8,645 bases of DNA, taken from an uncultured Rhodospirillaceae bacterium (GTDB lineage: Bacteria; Pseudomonadota; Alphaproteobacteria; RF32; CAG-239). The DNA is taken from the NCBI GenBank assembly GCA_900313155.1, contig OMQE01000115.1:1-8645 (forward strand), read 5' to 3'. Below, piece by piece: positions 5,953 through 8,645 of this stretch (position 1 is the stretch's first letter; each line of letters begins with the position of its first letter). The position numbers were made by a program, and so were the translations under genes. The notes beneath the pieces were generated by a model, which saw nothing but the letters and a program-made list of their open reading frames with translations, was not told the origin of the DNA and made no database searches.

Positions 5953-8645
5953 CTAATTAAAAGTCCAACTTAAGCCAATTAAAACCCGATAGTCATTCGC
6001 GGCATTTTGATGTTCAGGATTAAAACGAATGCCGGCTTCACTGCGCAAGCTGATTTTATCGCTGATTTCTCGATTAAAATATGTTGCCAATTTGTATTCA
6101 CGTTTTTTCGGCTTTAAGCCGGCCGCATAAGTTTGATGATATACGGTATCCGAATAATTATCTCTTCCGCTCGGAAAATTGATTTTGAGCCGACCGTTTT
6201 CAACGCGCAACGGCGATGAAAAACGCAACCCCGCATGTGTTTGCTTGTCTGTTTGATAATCTGCTTCAATGGCAAAACTGCTGCTCTCGATTTTAGAAGT
6301 TTGCAACAAATCGGAAGCAAACGATTGAGCCGCCGTATAGCCCCGATAATAACTGCCGCTCAAGGTAAGCTTATTTAACGGCTTCCAAGAAGCATGAATA
6401 CCGGCCATATATGTATTTCCGCCGTTTGGCGCAAAAGCACCGTTACCGTTGGTACCGAGCAAGGCCTTTTGTTCATAAAGCATCCCTGAAGACAAAGTGA
6501 TTGCGTATTTTTGCCCTTCGTGCAATTTAAGCCCCATATTCAAAGTATACGCTTGCTTTTTGAATGTGGCATCGTTGAAATCTCTATCGCCGTCATAAAG
6601 CCCGTTTTGTCCGCCGGCGGCTTCGAACATCAGTCCTGTTTTTTGCCCAAAATCATAATCGTAGCGCACACCATAGGCGTTGTTCAAATCCATAAACGGA
6701 TTTTTCAGCTCGTTGGCAGTTGTATCGGCAGATTTATAGCGCGTATTTTCGCTGAAATAAAAACTGCTCTTATGCTTATTGTTTTGGTAGCTAAAACCAA
6801 AATATCCGCGTCCGTTGTTTTTTTTGTTCATACTCTCAGCAAAGCTGAAACTGAAATTACCTTCTTTCAGAGTTTGCATTTTTTGCGGCATCGCAATTTG
6901 ATAAACTTCGTTTTTAAAAGTATTATAGTCGCCATGTGTAACATGAACAAATTTTGTCGTTGGTATGGCAAACGGACGGTTATAACGGTCAAAAACGGTC
7001 AAACTTTCCGGCAATGCTTTTTGAACGGCCTCTCGCATGGTAGAAGATATTATAATATCTGCACCATCCAAACTAATCGGCATTGAACGCACACTGTTTG
7101 CACTATATGTTGCCATACGAGCACCATCTTGGCGTGGAATATATGTGACCACGGCCGCGCCTAAATCAAGCATGCCGGCGCCATATTTTTCAGGTGTATA
7201 ATCCGATGCCGCGGTTTTATTGGCTGTTTCCATCACAAGTTCTATCAGTTCTTGCGAGGTCATGTATGGAAAAGCCCCTTTCAAAAACGCTAAAGCGCCG
7301 CTAACAATCGGCGTTGCTTGTGAAGTACCTATGGTGGCAAAATAGTTTTGAGCGCTTCCGGTTTGTCCGCTACTGTATATGCCTCTGACGTATGAACCCG
7401 ACACATCTCCTCCCGGGGCAGTGATACAATACCCTTTTGTGACGCCGCATTGGTTGGAATATGAGGCTAAACTATAGCTCTGTAATTTACCGGTAGAACT
7501 GTCAACTGAAACATCTGCGGCCGCAACCACCAGCATTTGCAAATCTTTATAATTATAGGTTGAATTGTTGTATTTAAATGTTTCGTCCAGATTTTTGATA
7601 CCTGATTGCAAGTCCGGTTGCGAAACAGATTCATTACCGGCAGCTTTAACCACAATAATACCATCTGTATAACCATTGCGAACAACATTCTGGGCAATAA
7701 TCAACTTCATACCTTCTCGAAATCCAGTATTAAATTGCGAAGACGAGGTTAAATGTTTGGCATTATAATTTTCACTAATATCAACCATTCCCATGCTTAA
7801 ATTGATGATTTTGGCACCATTGAAAACCAAATGTCTGATAGGATTGTATATGCTCGATTGAAAATCCCAGCGCACCGCCTCTATTTTAGCATTGGCAAAT
7901 GCCACCCCCATCATTCCAGAACCGTCCATATTTGCGGCAATCAATCCGGAAACGTGTGTGCCATGTAAGGCATCTGCATTTTTTTCAGTAATATATTTGT
8001 TAGGCGTTACATCATTTTTCAAATTATCCCAATTGTAATCGGCGTCGTAGTAAGAAGCCCATTCTTCAAATGCCGCCTCCTCTTCATCGGTAATATTACT
8101 GTCGTAAACCGTGTAATCAACCACGTTATTGGTGCCACTACCATATAAAACAAGCTTTTTACCGGAAAGAAAGAATTTTTTGATTGCCCAACAATGAGAA
8201 GTGTCACCATTGCGACACGGTCCGTAGTCATAATTGACCCCGCTGACTTTTGAAACATCACCGCTCGTCAGTTCGGAATGATTGGTCCACACACCGGAAT
8301 CGATAATCCCTACTTTTACGTTTTGTAAATTTGTTGCAAATTTATGTTGCGAATCTTCTCCGATAAAATACGAATAGGCTTGAGCCGCGTTGATAGCACC
8401 TAAAAAATTAACCGATTTTCTGGTTGTTCCGTTACCAAAATTTTCGCCGCGATATTCCTTACTGTTTAAGTAATACGATTCCGGATACAATGTTGCAACA
8501 TGACCACTTGGCGTTGGAACAGGTATATCCGAACTATCGCCGGTATTACCACCTGTTTCACCACCGGTATTACCACCGGTATTACCACCTGTTTCACCAC
8601 CGGTATTACCACCTGTTTCACCACCGGTATTACCACCTGTTTCAC
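5953..8645 (-). CDS. Subtilisin-family (S8) serine protease autotransporter, 5' partial
   Basis: The frame runs off the right edge; 896 residues are visible. Numbers below count from the TTG codon at 8490, which is internal and not the true start. Upstream of it lie 36 residues of tandem (N/E)TGG repeat and a short linker DSSDIPVPTPSG. The S8 protease domain (about 57-450) has the full triad: Asp64 in VGIIDSGV, His176 in LHGTHVSGL and Ser390 in IGTSQATPIVSG. The oxyanion Asn286 is in KAAGNES. A linker with VFDRYNRPFAIPT (499-511), a pattern typical of S8 autotransporters, precedes a beta-barrel of about 300 residues (about 545-845) ending LIGLSWTFN. Known family role: the barrel anchors in the outer membrane and exports the protease, which acts at the surface or is released. 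The Asp-to-His spacing of 112 residues is far longer than in subtilisin and includes an acidic insert. The signal peptide, start and promoter lie outside the window. Probably first in an operon with aas. Confidence 0.93.
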   Translation of the reverse strand, partial: ETGGNTGGETGGNTGGETGGNTGGNTGGETGGNTGDSSDIPVPTPSGHVATLYPESYYLNSKEYRGENFGNGTTRKSVNFLGAINAAQAYSYFIGEDSQHKFATNLQNVKVGIIDSGVWTNHSELTSGDVSKVSGVNYDYGPCRNGDTSHCWAIKKFFLSGKKLVLYGSGTNNVVDYTVYDSNITDEEEAAFEEWASYYDADYNWDNLKNDVTPNKYITEKNADALHGTHVSGLIAANMDGSGMMGVAFANAKIEAVRWDFQSSIYNPIRHLVFNGAKIINLSMGMVDISENYNAKHLTSSSQFNTGFREGMKLIIAQNVVRNGYTDGIIVVKAAGNESVSQPDLQSGIKNLDETFKYNNSTYNYKDLQMLVVAAADVSVDSSTGKLQSYSLASYSNQCGVTKGYCITAPGGDVSGSYVRGIYSSGQTGSAQNYFATIGTSQATPIVSGALAFLKGAFPYMTSQELIELVMETANKTAASDYTPEKYGAGMLDLGAAVVTYIPRQDGARMATYSANSVRSMPISLDGADIIISSTMREAVQKALPESLTVFDRYNRPFAIPTTKFVHVTHGDYNTFKNEVYQIAMPQKMQTLKEGNFSFSFAESMNKKNNGRGYFGFSYQNNKHKSSFYFSENTRYKSADTTANELKNPFMDLNNAYGVRYDYDFGQKTGLMFEAAGGQNGLYDGDRDFNDATFKKQAYTLNMGLKLHEGQKYAITLSSGMLYEQKALLGTNGNGAFAPNGGNTYMAGIHASWKPLNKLTLSGSYYRGYTAAQSFASDLLQTSKIESSSFAIEADYQTDKQTHAGLRFSSPLRVENGRLKINFPSGRDNYSDTVYHQTYAAGLKPKKREYKLATYFNREISDKISLRSEAGIRFNPEHQNAANDYRVLIGLSWTFN
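8536..8645 (-). repeat. 12-bp tandem repeats encoding (N/E)TGG, in the autotransporter gene
   Basis: Nine 12-bp units run from 8643 down to 8536 and continue past the edge. They come in two types, GAAACAGGTGGT (ETGG) and AATACCGGTGGT (NTGG), in the order E N E N E N N E N; the last unit is altered to NTGD. Because 12 is a multiple of 3, gain or loss of units keeps the reading frame. The peptide is a flexible, hydrophilic Gly/Thr-rich tether on the N-terminal side of the protease domain. Confidence 0.95.

Noticed and set aside
6511..7086. Open reading frame of 191 codons on the plus strand
   Set aside because: It is antisense to the autotransporter barrel and linker, which is strongly supported. 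The product looks like a reverse-strand shadow with no recognisable domain.
8488..8490. TTG at 8490 as the start codon of the protease
   Set aside because: The frame continues upstream through 51 more codons to the window edge, including the (N/E)TGG repeat. The protein would lack an export signal if it began here.

Overview
The window comes from an AT-rich Gram-negative bacterium. Three things show this: an autotransporter with an outer-membrane beta-barrel domain, an OpgB-type periplasmic phosphoglycerol transferase, and an LplT-PlsC-Aas phospholipid re-acylation enzyme. The single-chain LplT/Aas architecture together with S8 autotransporters suggests an alphaproteobacterium, perhaps a host-associated one. 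That placement is inference; no rRNA or other phylogenetic marker is present.

Layout from left to right. (1) Bases 1-63 are the last 20 codons of a plus-strand gene whose product ends in an aromatic beta-strand, as outer-membrane barrels do. (2) A strong hairpin at 62-104 acts as a shared terminator for that gene and the converging minus-strand gene. (3) 105-1577 (minus) encodes a compact OpgB/LtaS-like phosphoglycerol transferase. (4) 1578-1824 is a divergent promoter region. (5) 1825-2256 and 2249-2557 (plus) form a two-gene operon: a TerB-like acidic helical protein and a 102-residue protein of unknown function. (6) 2554-5934 (minus) encodes an 1126-residue fusion of an MFS lysophospholipid flippase, a PlsC acyltransferase and an acyl-ACP synthetase (aas). 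It converges on the plus operon with a 4-nt stop-codon overlap. (7) 5953-8645 (minus, 5' end outside the window) encodes a subtilisin-family serine protease autotransporter. Its N-terminal side is a tandem (N/E)TGG repeat that runs off the right edge.

How the genes fit together. The protease autotransporter and aas lie 18 nt apart in the same direction and are probably co-transcribed. The unit would pair an outer-membrane or surface protease with an inner-membrane enzyme that recycles lysophospholipids. With the OpgB-like enzyme and the barrel protein at the left edge, the window is mainly about the cell envelope. The TerB-like/102-aa pair is the least explained part. No tRNA, rRNA, CRISPR array, insertion sequence or phage gene was seen.
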